The position numbers were made by a program, and so were the translations under genes. From the NCBI GenBank assembly GCA_003254925.1, contig QANZ01031614.1, forward strand, positions 11,866 through 75,865: DNA of 64,000 nt, written 5' to 3'. Positions 44,421-57,700 of this stretch are shown here, piece by piece. The notes beneath the pieces are model-generated. The model saw only the letters and a list, made by a program, of their open reading frames with translations, did not search any database and was not told the DNA's origin. Numbering within the stretch: the stretch's first letter is position 1; every line of letters starts with the position of its first letter. The DNA is from Chamaecrista fasciculata. Lineage: Eukaryota > Streptophyta > Magnoliopsida > Fabales > Fabaceae.

Positions 44421-46229
44421 ATGGATCGATTTCCGTGGCCCCGATTAAATAAAAAAAAATAACAAATATATGTGTATACATTTACATATAATGATATCTG
44501 TTATACACATATTAATTCATAAAAAATTAAATTCAAACATGAAATTGATTAGCATAACATAAAATAACTCTTGAATCTCAACTCAAGTACTTAAATTTAG
44601 ATATATACTTTAAATTGAAAAATCAACACATCAAATAAATCTTAAACAATTACAAGAAACACATCAAAATCAAACAAGTACTTCGATTTAATTAAGAAGA
44701 TGACAGTAGTAGGTAATCACTAATTAATTAATTGGTTTTATAATTCAATTTATATAAATGTGGCGTGATGGGTGAATTGGGATAATGTTGGAACCTGAAA
44801 ATTGGAGTTGAACTTTGCAGGATCTAATATATATGTTAAGTGGATCAATTGCTATATATTCAGTTTAGGAACGAAAATAAAACATACTCTATTTCTCATA
44901 TAGAAGTCTAGAAAACAGATTCTATTTTTCTTTACAAAAAAAAAAAAGGAAGATTGAACAATGAAACCATACTATGTTTCTCACTTATCTTACATTTAAG
45001 TCTTCATATGAATCTTGGACTACCTCCTTTTCACTCTGTATTTGTGATAGCATATAATTATAGAGTGTAAATTAATAATTTTGGTCTTCAAAATACAATA
45101 AATTTTTTCAATTTAGTCCTTAAAAGATAGAATTATAAGATTTAAAGTAAACTAGCAATTTGGTCCCAAAAAGATCACGAAGTTAACAACTCGATTCCTG
45201 AAATATTAAAATATACATTTAGTCCTTTTTATTAGTTCCAGAAAGATTAAAATGATATACCTTTTAGTCCTCCTGGTATAGTATACTTTTTAGTCCTTTT
45301 TATCTTTCAGGAACTAAAATGTTCAGTTTAATCTTTCAAGTAAAGATAAAAATAGAATTGATTTGAAAATGAAGATTTATCCGTTCAAAATTGCGGATCC
45401 ACAAATAGGAATACCCTACATGCTATAATAATTTTTAATATTTCAATATATATATATATTAATTTTAAATTATATATTAGTGTAAAATCATTTTTTTATA
45501 TAAAAATATAATACTGAATAATATTTATATATATATTAGAATATTATAAACTATAATTGAATTTTATTTTATAGAAAGAAATTATTTATTTTAAATTTTC
45601 TTTGAGTCTAGGGATTCCACTATTACTTGAGTACGTGGACGAGGATCGATCTTGATACCCGCACGAGTACGAGTTTGTTGATGGGTATAATAATTTTTTA
45701 CGGGTCTGATCTAGAGGTCGCGGTACCCTACCCATAAGCATCCCTACTTCAAACCAACTCCCTAAATAAAATACTACGCAAACCCGAGCAAACTTACTAT
45801 AAACCTATGAAGCATGGACACTTCATTTTAAGGGTGTGTCGTCGTGTCGGACACAGACCCATACGATACATATTTATAAGTTTCAGAATATAAAATTAAT
45901 TTTTTGTGATTTTAACATGACAAACAATAGAAAATAATGATACATATGACATAAATTATAAAAAGATATTGTAATTTTTAAAATTTTCATCAAAATTTAT
46001 GAATTTTTAATTATTTATATATATAAATATATGTCGTGTCGTGTAATTTTCAAAATTAACGTACCACCTAACAAATTGAAACTCACAAGTTATCATCCTC
46101 TTTACCAACATGATACACTTCCTTAAACTAACAAGTTATCATTTTTTTTGGCCTGAACTAACAATTTATTATTGTTTACGAAATAACTTTACATTTTGAT
46201 ACTATGCCATAATAATCATGTTATATTTT
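44421..46229. other. AT-rich intergenic region with repeat fragments
   Basis: No gene. TTTAGTCC/GGACTAAA phrases around 45,070-45,350 resemble the MULE-type MITEs. A tract near 45,640-45,745 (GAGTACGAGTTTG, GCGGTACCCTACCC, GCATCCCTA) looks like the right half of another TIR element whose left end I could not find. Confidence 0.45.
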
Positions 46230-46234
46230 ACTTT

Positions 46235-46823
46235 TGATAATACGACCCAACGACTAAATGGCCCCAGGCCTAACATCAAACCAAGCTACAATAGGCCCAA
46301 CAAAGCCAAGGCTCCTTGGTAGCCAAGGCGCCTTGAGGGCCGCTAAGCGTCCAAGACGCCAAAGTCTGAAACAAGATGTAGCCAAGGCAGCAGAGCGAAC
46401 ATCTAGGAAGTCCAGATCAAGATAACCAATGTAGGAGGATTCTCCGCCTAAGAAGACGCCTTGGGATAACCAACCATCAAGGCGTCGAATGACAAAAATA
46501 AACATAACGAAGACAATGGGAGAACATTCAGGAAACAGAATACAGAGCATTGATGAATAGACAAAGTCATGCTCCTGGATAAGGCACCCACGACCCCTGA
46601 ATTGCCTCCCTCTGACATAGTATAAAACAGCCATGAGCCCTCAAACACAAGGGATGCTCACTACATTCACTCAGTCTATATTTCTCTGATAGATATCTAA
46701 CTTTAGCATCGAAGGTGAATTACAGGACTACCCCTGTTCTTCATTGACTTGCAGGTAACTTTCGTTCAAAGAGTTACCTCATCTGAACCAGGTAATGACC
46801 CCTGGCCAGAACCTAGTTCATCA
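46235..46823 (+). mobile_element. Solo LTR (Ty3-type features)
   Basis: 589 bp starting TGATAATACG and ending TAGTTCATCA (TGAT...ATCA), flanked by the 5-bp duplication ACTTT at 46,230-46,234 and 46,824-46,828. A TATA box (AGTATAAAACAGCC, about 46,618-46,631) precedes CTAACTTTAGCATCGAAGG, a diverged form of the CTAACTTGAGCGTCGGAG motif common in plant Ty3/gypsy LTRs. No internal region remains. Open frames inside it are incidental. Confidence 0.82.
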
Positions 46824-47056
46824 ACTTTATTTTTAATTATACAAATATTAACATTTATTTAATAATTATAAATTTTAATTATTTGACTGAAATTAAATAA
46901 TAACTTGGGTTAATAATTTAAAGCAATTTACTTTCTTTAACCGTCAATTGGTGAAATATATGTTGTCAAGTTTGGTTTATCGAGTTTTTTTTGTAAGCTT
47001 TTCAAGTCCGATTTATCGACTTTTAGAAGCTTGCAAGCTGATATGACTTCTGGAAG

Positions 47057-47513
47057 TAGGGATGGCAATTTGGATCCGCATTTAGGATATCCGTCCGAAT
47101 CCATCCGTAAAAAATATCCGGTATCCGTCGGATATCGGATATCGGATAGGGTACGGGTATTGAAAAATAAAAAACCAACTATCCGATATCCGTCCGAAAT
47201 GAACGGATAGTTAGGGTATCCGGTATCCGATACCCTATAATATAAATATTTTATTATATTTTATACATTTTTTATTATATTTTTAATTAACTTATTTTAA
47301 TTAACGGATATTGGGTATCGGATATTGGATATATCCGATTTTTTAATTAGGATATCCTATCCTATATCCATTATTTTCGGATATTTTGGATATTTAGGAT
47401 ATCCGTCGGATACCGGATATCGGATAGGATAGGATACGGATATTGAAAAGAATGAACGGATACGGATACGGATAATGAAAAATTTTCGGATATCCTATCC
47501 GTTGCCATCCCTA
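47057..47513. mobile_element. hAT-like MITE (TAGGGATGGCAA ends)
   Basis: Ends TAGGGATGGCAA and TTGCCATCCCTA are inverted repeats. The interior is densely filled with GGATATCCG-type motifs in both orientations, giving strong foldback potential. Flanking 8-mers do not match, so the family call rests on resemblance of the ends to the elements at 6,985 and 50,338. Confidence 0.65.
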
Positions 47514-47621
47514 ATTTTCCATGAGCTTATTAGTTATGATTTTCAAGTGTTTTTACTACCTACTAATTTTTATATCAATCACACATTAATCTTTAGGTGT
47601 GAATTTAGTCAATAAATATTA

Positions 47622-48550
47622 GGAAAAAATGTAAGAAGACCCGTTAAATTTTGGGTCATTTGGAAGTAGCCCCTTAAACTATCAATTTTGAAAATCAAAT
47701 CCTTAAACTTTGAAGGTTTAGGAATTAGATCCTTCCATCCATTTTTTCACTAACGGTGTTAATTATTATTAGGACAAATTACACTTTGGTACCCTATGGT
47801 TCAAAAAGTGACATTCTGAAACCCTGTGCTTTAATTTTGTTAGAAAGTTAATAGAAATTAAAATTTTTGGAGCTATTTTATAATTTTAACCATAACAACT
47901 TTTGAAAAAAATTACATATTGACCCTCCAATATTTTCAGAAAATTACAAATAGGTCCCTGAATACATATTATCTAGGGACTAAAATGAAAAGTAGAAAAA
48001 CTTTTTGGGGTCAAAACATAATATTTGAAAAATATAAGACAGAAGATAGAATTACAAAGCAGTCCCAGTTCTGCAAAATTTGTGCAATCTAGTCCTATTA
48101 AGATCTAAAATTTTGTGTTTTTAAGGACTATTTTGAAGATATTTAAATATTTATGGGTGTTTTAGTAATTTCAATCTCTTTTTCCTGCATTAAATTTGCC
48201 TTTTATCTCCTAAATATGGTTAAAATTACGAAATAGCCCCCAAAAATGTCAATGTCCGCTAATTTTCTAATGAAATTAAAATTCAGGGTACTAAAGTGTT
48301 AACAAAGAATACCACGCGATACCAGAGTGTCATTTTTTAAACCACAGGGTACCAAAGTGGAATATGACCAAACCACATGGTACCCAAGTGTAATTTATCC
48401 TAATAAAAATTAACACCATTAGTAAAAAAATGGATGGAAGGATATAATTCCTAAATCTTCAAAGTTTAAGGATTTGATTTTCAAAATTGATAGTTTAAGG
48501 GTCTACTTCCAAATGACCTAAAGTTTAAGGGGTCTTGTTACATTTTTCCC
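47622..48550. mobile_element. Long foldback (Mutator-type) element
   Basis: A 929-bp element with long inverted arms: the first 300 or so bases are mirrored by the last 350 or so. Examples are GGAAAAAATGTAA at the left versus TTACATTTTTCCC at the right, TCAATTTTGAAAATCAAATC versus GATTTGATTTTCAAAATTGA, and ACACTTTGGTACCC versus GGGTACCCAAGTGT. It is flanked by the identical 9-mer TAAATATTA at 47,613-47,621 and 48,551-48,559. One arm carries an extra stretch of roughly 50 bp. Confidence 0.85.
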
Positions 48551-48559
48551 TAAATATTA

Positions 48560-50329
48560 CTAATCACACTTAAAAAGATAAAATCAATCAACATTAATTT
48601 TAAATTGTTCATTGTCATTAAAAAGAATCATTTTTTAAATCGTCATTAAAATCAATCGACATTAATTTGTTTACACATCAATTTATAAATAAAAAATATG
48701 CATTTTTTTTTCCTTTGATTTAAAGAATAATAACTACTTTGTCTCTCAATTAATGGATTTTCTAAGATTTTCCAGCACTTTGAATTCTTTCCTTTGGTGG
48801 AGAATTTGCATATTCTATGTGGAAAAATATTTATGACGTAAATGCTTAATTTTTTATTTAAAAAATGTGGAAAAATCTTAGAGGATAGACTTTGATTGAA
48901 GGTGAACTCTTTGAATTGTTCTTTATTAGAGAAGATTTATTATTTGATTTCTGAATATATACTGAGTCAACTAATTAGTTCTTGAATAATTCAAATATAT
49001 GATTTGATTTTTAAAATATTTCAATTGTCAATTATTTGGTCCTTAGTGACGATTTGGTCTCTGAATTTAAACTAATTTTATATTTTTTAGATTCTGAATT
49101 TATACTAAATTAATAGTTTTTTAGCCCTACATTTTGTACTGAGTTTTTATTTTTTTAATCCCCATGCACCAAATGGTTGGCAATTGGAACAATTGAGGAA
49201 TTGAGTAATTAAGTATTAATTTGCCTTATCAAAACACAAAATCATATTTTATTGTCCAGTATCTTGATTTTTTAGATAGTCTCATGAATGGCATAAAAGG
49301 AAGCTCCAAAAAGCTTTTTTTTTTATTAATAGTGTGAAATATTACTATTGGACTTTGTTGTTCAAATAATATTTTTTGACATTTTGAACAATAATTAAAA
49401 CGTTTGAAATATTGAAGAGAAATAATAACAAGATGTTATTACTTATTAATAATGAATTTATTGTTAAAGACGTATCTTAGATAGAAATGTATTTGGTAAA
49501 TTAGTTGAACATATATAAATTAATAAATGATAGACGACTATAAATTAGTTGAATATATTCGACTAATGATCAACATATTTATTGATAAATTTCATTCAAT
49601 TTCTGTTGCATTGTTTCCTATACTATATATATATAGTTGTAATTACCAAAATTATCTTTCTTTATTTTTTATGATTTATCCTATTCCTTTTTTCAAAATT
49701 CAATTATAATAATAGAATTAGTTGTGATGAATGTAACATTTTGCTGATTTTTTTTTCTGAACAAATTAGGTTGATTTTTATACTACATAATAAATAGTTT
49801 TTTGAAATTTACTACTCACTTTAATTGTTTATAGTTATGTTAATCATGGTTAATATTAAAATCCAAAATCTTCTGATTAATATTGTAAATTGATGTAATA
49901 TTACATGTTTTTTACTATAGCTATAACGGGTAAAAAAAATAAAAAACTTTAAAGTGTATTCTAATTTTAAAATTTTGAATGAATGACTATAGCTATGTGT
50001 TCTATTATTAACATTAACCATATCTAATGAAATTATAGTATGTAATTTTATTGATGTTTATTATACACCATATAGTATATAGAACGTTGTATACTTTGTA
50101 ATTTCTTTTAATAGTTAGTCATATGGATATCACATGGGTCAATCACTGAAATAACAAAATGATAAAAATATTTTACACAAACTCAATATTCACAAATATA
50201 AAATTATTTGTAGAATGCTTTTATACACGGGTATAACTCTAGTTGTAACTTAAATTTATAATTACATCACTTGATGATGGCTACAGTTTATCGATTTTCA
50301 AACTTGTTCTCAATATCTACAAAGTGAGG
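48560..50329. other. AT-rich intergenic region
   Basis: No coding signature and no element that I recognise; simple AT-rich sequence, ending at the next hAT-like MITE. Confidence 0.55.
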
Positions 50330-50337
50330 ATTCGAGG

Positions 50338-50815
50338 TAGGGATGTCAAAATGGGCCTAAGTTCGCGGGCTCGACTCGGCCCGCTCGCTAAATGGGCGGT
50401 CCTGGACTTGGAAATGTGAGCCCGTTTAAATGCGGGCCTAAATGGATTGGCCCGTTTAGCCTGCGGGCTAAACTGGTACGGTACGGGCCGCCCGTAGGCC
50501 GGCCTGCATATTTGTGTAATTGTGTCATAGTATTTTTTTTTTTAAACTCAATTTTTTTTTGTGGGTGTGGCCCAATAAGCCATTAAACTATGCAATCAAA
50601 AACAAAAAAAGACTAAACAGTTTTTGCCCAAACAAAAAAATAGTTTTTGGCCAAGTTTTTGGCCCAAAAAAAAATTTTTTTGCCCAAAAAAAATATAGAA
50701 GCCCGCGGGCCAGCCCGTTTAGCCCGCAAGCATTGGCGGACGGTCCTGGACATTGCATTTAGGTTATAAATGGGCTGACGGGCCCATCACGGGGCAGCCC
50801 GTTGTGACACTCCTA
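50338..50815. mobile_element. hAT-like MITE (TAGGGATGTCA ends)
   Basis: Ends TAGGGATGTCA and TGACACTCCTA are inverted repeats with mirrored GGGCC-rich subterminal tracts (CGCGGGCTCG, GCCCGCGGGC). Flanking 8-mers ATTCGAGG (50,330-50,337) and ATTTGAGG (50,816-50,823) match at 7 of 8 bases. Confidence 0.78.
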
Positions 50816-50878
50816 ATTTGAGGAGATGGAGTAAATTATGACCAGCCTGCTGTAGTGCTGTTTTTTTTTTCAATGATA

Positions 50879-51171
50879 GGTTAAAACCTCATTTTGGTCC
50901 TCAAATTATGAAATAAGTTTCATTTTGGTGCTCAATGTGATTTTGTTGGGTTTGTTATTATTTATAACCTGAACAATTGAAATGAACTAGAGAAATAATT
51001 CACCTCAATTGTTCAAGTTAAAAATAATAGCAAATCATATAAAATCACATTTTGACGATCAAAACGAAACAAATGCAAAAGTGTGAGAACCAAAACAAAA
51101 CTAAAAAAATTACTTTATGTACCAAAATGAAACTTATTCTATAGTTTGAAAACCTAAATAAATATTTGACC
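50879..51171. mobile_element. Mutator-type MITE
   Basis: Ends GGTTAAAACC and AAATATTTGACC, with mirrored CATTTTGGTCC / ACCAAAATGAA and TTGTTCAAGTT / AACCTGAACAATT phrases inside. Flanked by the identical 10-mer TTCAATGATA at 50,869-50,878 and 51,172-51,181. Related to the copy in ABIL intron 4. Confidence 0.82.
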
Positions 51172-51767
51172 TTCAATGATAACATGATATGTTTATTCGA
51201 TTAAATGTATTATGTGTATTGTAAATGCAATTGTTTGCATATTACATTAAAAAAATTAAAAAATGATTTGTTGTATAAGAAATTAAAATTACTTGTCAAA
51301 TGTTTGAAAATTGCTTGTAGATTTCAGGCAATGCAATATCCATTCTGAACCTCTTCGAGAACAAAAAAAAAACCTTATTCTTTTTTTTTTTTGAAAAAAA
51401 AAAACTTCAGTTATAAGCTACGAAGAAAGTCAGTAAAATGCAACATCTAAATAATGTTATAACTTATATGCAAATTACAACTTTGCGATTTACATTCTTC
51501 TGATCAAGCTATGCTGAAGCTCAAACTAATTTAGATCTATATGAATGATAAAAGCAGAAAAAGTAAAATTGTAAAAGAAGAGGGAAACAAAAAATGATCC
51601 TAGATGGAGGAATCACAGTGGAGCTTGTCTTGTATGCTTTATCTGGACTTCCCCTCCGAAGACAAGCCAGAAAATGAAGAATTGCAGTGTTTATAAAAGT
51701 AACACGGTTGTTGCAGCATACCTTCACAGCTTCACTGATATTTCTTTCATTTTAATCCAGAATCCTT

Positions 51768-54700
51768 TCACATCTCTTTCTCAATCTTGGGCTTACTTTC
51801 CCCATTTTCAGGGACAAGGTTACTAGGAGGAGCCTCTGAAGTAATCATGTTCATACTACTAGTAGTAGTGGGCATGCCATTACTGGCGGCTCCTGGCTGC
51901 TGTGCTGTTTCAGTACCGGCACCGGTGGTGCCATTGTTGATTGGGTCCTTCTGAGACTCTAATTCACTTCTGGCTAATGAAGAACACTTTGTTTCTGAAA
52001 TAGGAAATATATAAATAGTCAGTCATTTCTGACAAGGTAGAGTGCAAAAGGAAAGAAAATTCTTTAGCTAAGTAACCAATGGAATATGGATAGTTTCATG
52101 GTTGGAAAAATCATTGTGGGGGTGGTAAACAAAGATGAAAATTGACAGATGCTAGATATGAAGAGACAATTGACAGTCATTTTTTGGTTTTCAAAATACT
52201 GTTAGACACTAAATGTGAACACTTTTTCTAACAAGGATTCAAGCTTGTGTTCACTAAATAGTGGGAAACGAGTTCCTCCTGCTATACTCAACTCCTATTG
52301 GTAGTTAAAAATAAATTTAACAAAGAACTAAAAAAGAATCAGTAAAAAAACAGAGGGGATATTAACTTGCCGTTTATTTCTCCCATTGTTATAACCCGAT
52401 TAAGAAAATCTCTAAACTTCGTCAATACTATCTTTTCTTGCTCTGCATAAACCTCTGTCGTGCCTTGTCCATAAGGGGACTGTGAAGATGTGTTGCAGGC
52501 ATGGGCCATTGATCCATTTGGGGAGCCAGCGGCCATAAACATCGTATCTTGCTCATCACACATCAAGGCTAAAGTTCCTGGGGACATTGGCCTCCCTTTT
52601 GGGACATCAGCACCGTCTGAACTTGAATTATCTGGACTAATTTTATCAGTTTGGTTAGCACTTGAACAATCGTCAGCCATCGCTTTCTCAACATCGGCTT
52701 CCTTTTGACTGGGCAATTGCTCTTGTGTTGAAGAAGCTACAGAAGCTTCCACCTGATCTTCAGTATTCTTTTCCATCAAATTTTTCTGGTCTGATCATTT
52801 AATTATAAATTAGTAAGCGAAAAATAACAAGGATGTGCTTTGACAAGGCTATTCACATCGAACTGCAGGTAACAACAAAGGGAATAAATTAAATTTAGAA
52901 GTATAATATTTTAGACATAGCCCGGAGTAAATATAATATTCCGATGAAAATGTTTACTAAGAATCTTTGTGGAGAGTGAAGGGAATTTCCAATGCACCTA
53001 AAGGTTATTTATCAAAGTTTGGACGAAAAACAAGTTATTTAAATCAATGCATTCGCTTCTCAGCTCTTCCCATAGAGGAAGCTATTGGTTACAGCACACT
53101 TACCGAAAGAAACAGTTTTAACTTTTAATCTAACTTATAAACTAAATCCTTAAGAAGTCTACTAACTATAAATGTGATTTTTGTTGTTGAAACAGAAATA
53201 TACTTTTTGCCTTTTTGAATAATTTTTGTTCAAATTATATATGCCAATATACAACTTAAGAAAATTAAATTGTACCTAGTCAAAAATTAAATTAAAGGAA
53301 AAAAAATAGTTAACAGGCCTCAGTTTAGCATTATGAGTTTGTGACAGTTTTGCTATAATCCATGTCCATCCAGTATCTCTTAAAAAGTAAAAACAGTTAT
53401 TTCTAATTCTTGTATTGCAAAGCAACTTCAACTCAAGTAGGGCAATTATCCAGGCACGAAGTGAATAAAGGCAACATCTATCTATCAATCTATAAATAAA
53501 TCAAGACTGATCAAATGTATGAACCAGAGTTAGAAACAAACTATATATAAATAATAACGTACAGCTAAAATCAAGCTCATCCAAATCAGAGGAGAGTCAC
53601 TTGTTCCACAGCCAACTCAACAAGATAACCAGATATATGCACATAGAAGTTAGAACACCTTGCTTACATCACACCACAAGGTCGTTTAATAAATACTCTA
53701 GGTTAAGTCTAGTCGTCAAATTCATATTATCAGGTTTATATTCATTTCTTATAGAAAGACATATAAAATCATATAAATGTCCGTGTACTTTATGCAAATA
53801 CAAGGGTACAGGCAAATCTCTAAAAATAGCAGTCACAAAAAAAAAAAACTATACCAAAAGTTTTCTTTATGAAATGAAATTTGGCTAAGTGAAATACCCA
53901 CAACAAAGAAAATACTACATTGAACATTTATTGATGCAGATGGTTGGCTAACAACAGCCAAAGTAGAAATTTTTGCCATAGTAGGTGTATATCCCACCAA
54001 AATTAGTTGAGTTTATCTGTATGCAATATTAGCTCAAATGAAACATCCAGTTCAAGAAACAAAAAATGGAGTTATTGAACTCCTACAGATTACATTCAGG
54101 CACATAAACTACCGCATCTACCCAAGTGCATTCATATATCAAAAGATGCATGAAAATCTATCAACCTAAAAAACAGCCAGCATGATTAGTGATTTGGAAT
54201 TTCAATGTACCTGTTAGTGCCTTTGCAGCTTGTCCTGATACTAGCACCAGAACTGAGCAAAGCTCCTTCAAGTGCTGTGGTTGTATTATGTCCGCTAAAA
54301 GAGACCTTCAACAAAAACCATGTTAGTAACTAAATTAAGTAAACTTATCTTCATTGAATGAAGACAATTTTACCTGTATGTAAATTTTGAAGGACCTAAT
54401 GTTGCACTTCCAACCCGAGCACCAGGAATAGGAGGCAAGGATGAAGGGGGTGCAGGACCTCTGATATGATTTGCCTGGTTAATTTAGAAGTATACAATTA
54501 ATTAGACTTCTTTTTTTGATACATTAAAATTAGGCTACTGAAGTATAAGTCAATCAATAAATTATGATGTTGGCGTTCACTATAAACTGCAAAAGGCCAA
54601 GATGAATCAACAACTTAGATTATTAAACTTTCAGAGCAGTTGAAGTCATCATAAGCAAAAGTCTAGACTCTACATTCAGTTTGTCTCCGTTCCAGCCCAT

Positions 54701-57700
54701 TTGAAATTAGAAAGTTAACACATTGGGCCAAACTAGACAGGAATTATTGAGTCCAAAACCTGATCAAGTCTTTCAACTTGGAAAAAATTAATTATCTAAC
54801 CCTCATAAAACTAAGCTTTCTTAGAGGTTTTTAGTTTTTCCTAACATAAAGCTACAAATATAATATTTGCAATGTTCAGAGAGTAGTCAAGCTCAATTTA
54901 GATAAAAGACTCAATCAACTTTTTGGTATACGCATCTTTCAAGCACTTACCTTAGTTAAAATATACTCTTGCTCTTACGGAAAATTTATATGGTGACTAT
55001 TGACTACAAATTCTAGGGTCAAGTGTACTAACTATACCTAATTTAACCAGTTACGTTAGTTAAAATATACTCTTATTCCACACATGCCAAGAGCAAGATT
55101 TACCTGTTGGAACTGCCCAAGCCTGCCAACGGATGGATCCTTCGCGGTCGGCCCAAAGAAGAGATCCTGACTTTTTCTTTTCTTGGACACTGGAGGGGAT
55201 GAATAACCAGAGGATCCAATAGCTCCAGTTATGGCAGCATTTGCTGCCTGCTGAATATATGCAATGTTATTATTTTGATCTCCATGGAACAGAGCTTGCC
55301 TCTCTTCACTTCCCTCAAAATTTTTGCAGTCCATGCATTTACAATTTTCAGAGCAAAGAATGTTGGCTTGGAAGCATTCACAGTACTTCTTGAGGCATCC
55401 CGACTTTTTGCAATGACACCCCTTGTTATGCTTTCCTAATATTAAAACTTCACCAGCCTCCTCCTATATTTATTTCAGAATGGGATCCATGATGTTTAGG
55501 GATTAGAATATACAATGAAAAACTGTTTTATATTAATACAAGGAAAATTAATAAGTTTAGAAAAATATATTTTTCATTCAACTGGAGCATATACCAACAC
55601 TTTGCCAGATATTTAAAAGTATTCTTGTCATTTCATCATTCTCATCCTATTAAATGTCCAACTATCTGTCCAAATACTTGGATATTATAATTAATGTTAC
55701 TCCTAATTATAGTTTAGCAATTTATACTGACTTTTTAATCTATGTTCCTACTATGTTAAAAGCAAAAATAAGATAACTTAAAAAAACATCAAGAGGACAG
55801 TAACTTTGGAATATGGGCAAAAGAAATAATTAACCAAAATTATGACAGGGTGGAAAACAAATATATCAACAAACAGCGTACTAACAGAAGGGGCTGGAAG
55901 CAAGAAGCAAAATCAGCAAAAATATTGAGTTTCAAAGGTAACTTTTCTGAGAATTGGTAGCACCAAAAAGTTGTTCATTTTTTTTTGGAACAAAGAAAAA
56001 GTTGTTCTTTCAGTCATAATCAAATGACAAAATTCATGATTATTAATGGTGCAACTAACAGAACAGTAACTACCTCCCAAATTAAGTAAAACTCAAATAA
56101 TAATAATAATAATAATGCCAAAATAATATGACCAAAATCTTGAAACTAGACACCTAGAAATGGTGAATACTTTGATGCTAGACACAATTAAACAAAATAT
56201 AGAAAGAAACACAATATGCTCCAAAACTTATTAACGTTAGCAATGTATCTCAAATTATCCTAAATATCTTTTTTCTTAGACCAAATCAAATTATCCTCAA
56301 TATCCACTAAACCAAACAAAAATAATGCAAAAACTAAGTGGTACAAAAAGTTTAACTTACATACCCTGCTATCCCGTGTTCCGTGAGGACTACTAGCAAT
56401 TTTTGGCCTAAATGCATTTGGATTGCGCTCCAAGGTAGCTTCGACAGCTTCCCGTCTAGCAGCCTCATTTTCGACATTGTTATAGCAATTTACACAATTG
56501 CAACCATCACAGTATATTCCCGATGCAAAACATTCACAATATCTGCTCAACACGCAATGAAAATTAGCTCCAATAAGCAGAATCTTCATATGGCAACTGA
56601 TGAGTTGCAAGCATGCTATGACCTATGCTGAAGGATAATTAACAAGAATGCCAAGGTAAAATATTTAGAAATAGTAATCAATATGCTTGTTTTCCGAGAA
56701 AAACATGGTTGAGGCACTAAGCTGATATTGCTCCAACGAAACTGAATCTAAAGCCTGGATAACCACCCTGACACTGTCCAAGCATATGTTTGTCAGTGAA
56801 TTTGATGATGCTGTCAGAGCAATTCATCAGTGCATTAAAAATGTCTCTCCATGAAGGCTTTCTATTGAGAAAATACCCGATGAAAAGGGCGGTTGAGAGA
56901 AGTGAGGAGGAGAAAAAAATGTGAAACACATATATATAATATTCAATGCAATCCCCTTCCTAAAGCACCATTAGTTTTTATATTTCAGCTTGATGGAAAT
57001 GATGTATAATTTTAGGGTGGATTACTCTTTTTTTTCTTTTCGGTATTATTTTGTTTAATCAACTCAGAACCATAATTTTTCATTTATGACGAGAATAAAA
57101 ATACTGCTGATTGAACTGACATAACACTAGTTTTCTTTACTGTTTTTGAAGTTCTCAATCTTAATGAATCAGAAAGTTAAAGCCACTGGAAAACTTATTA
57201 CACAGCCATGCCTGATTCAAAGCACTGACTCTCAAACTTGATGGGTTCATGCTTTCCCAGGTTGGTTACAGTAACCTGTTTTCTGAGTTGTTTACTTTCT
57301 TACACATTAATCATCATGGATCCAACAATGAAGCAAACTTAAAAAGCAAGAAAGAAAGGACAGAAACAAACAACCACCTTCGAGAAGGTAACAAGTAAAA
57401 GAAGCCAACAAGTGTACACCTTTCATGTAAAAAAAATTAAATATAAATTAAGAACCATATTTCTAAAAATCAGCACAGTTATAGAATTAAGGCTCCACTA
57501 GATGGTTACTCCCTAGTCACAAAGTTAACCGCACATTAGGATCAACAAGAAGAAGAAAAGATAAAGAATCCTTCTTATAAAATCCTCTTCGTACATTAAA
57601 AAAAAAGGAAGAAAGAAAGAAACTGAAATGGAATGCTGATAATACAAAGACACTATTAGTATATACTCATAATTCTGGGAGATTAATTAAGATCAATTTC

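Noticed and set aside
46254-46648. 126-residue minus-strand frame
   Set aside because: It lies inside the solo LTR and reads against its TATA box; no protein features.
47049-47521. 8-bp duplication for the MITE at 47,057
   Set aside because: The flanks TCTGGAAG and ATTTTCCA do not match.
52339-52366. GT donor for TCX exon 7
   Set aside because: Using the GT at 52,366-52,365 breaks phase with exon 8 and ends translation after about ten codons; the GC donor fits.
54938-55080. Repeated phrase TTAGTTAAAATATACTCTT
   Set aside because: A short direct repeat in a TCX intron with no ends or duplication; too little to call an element.
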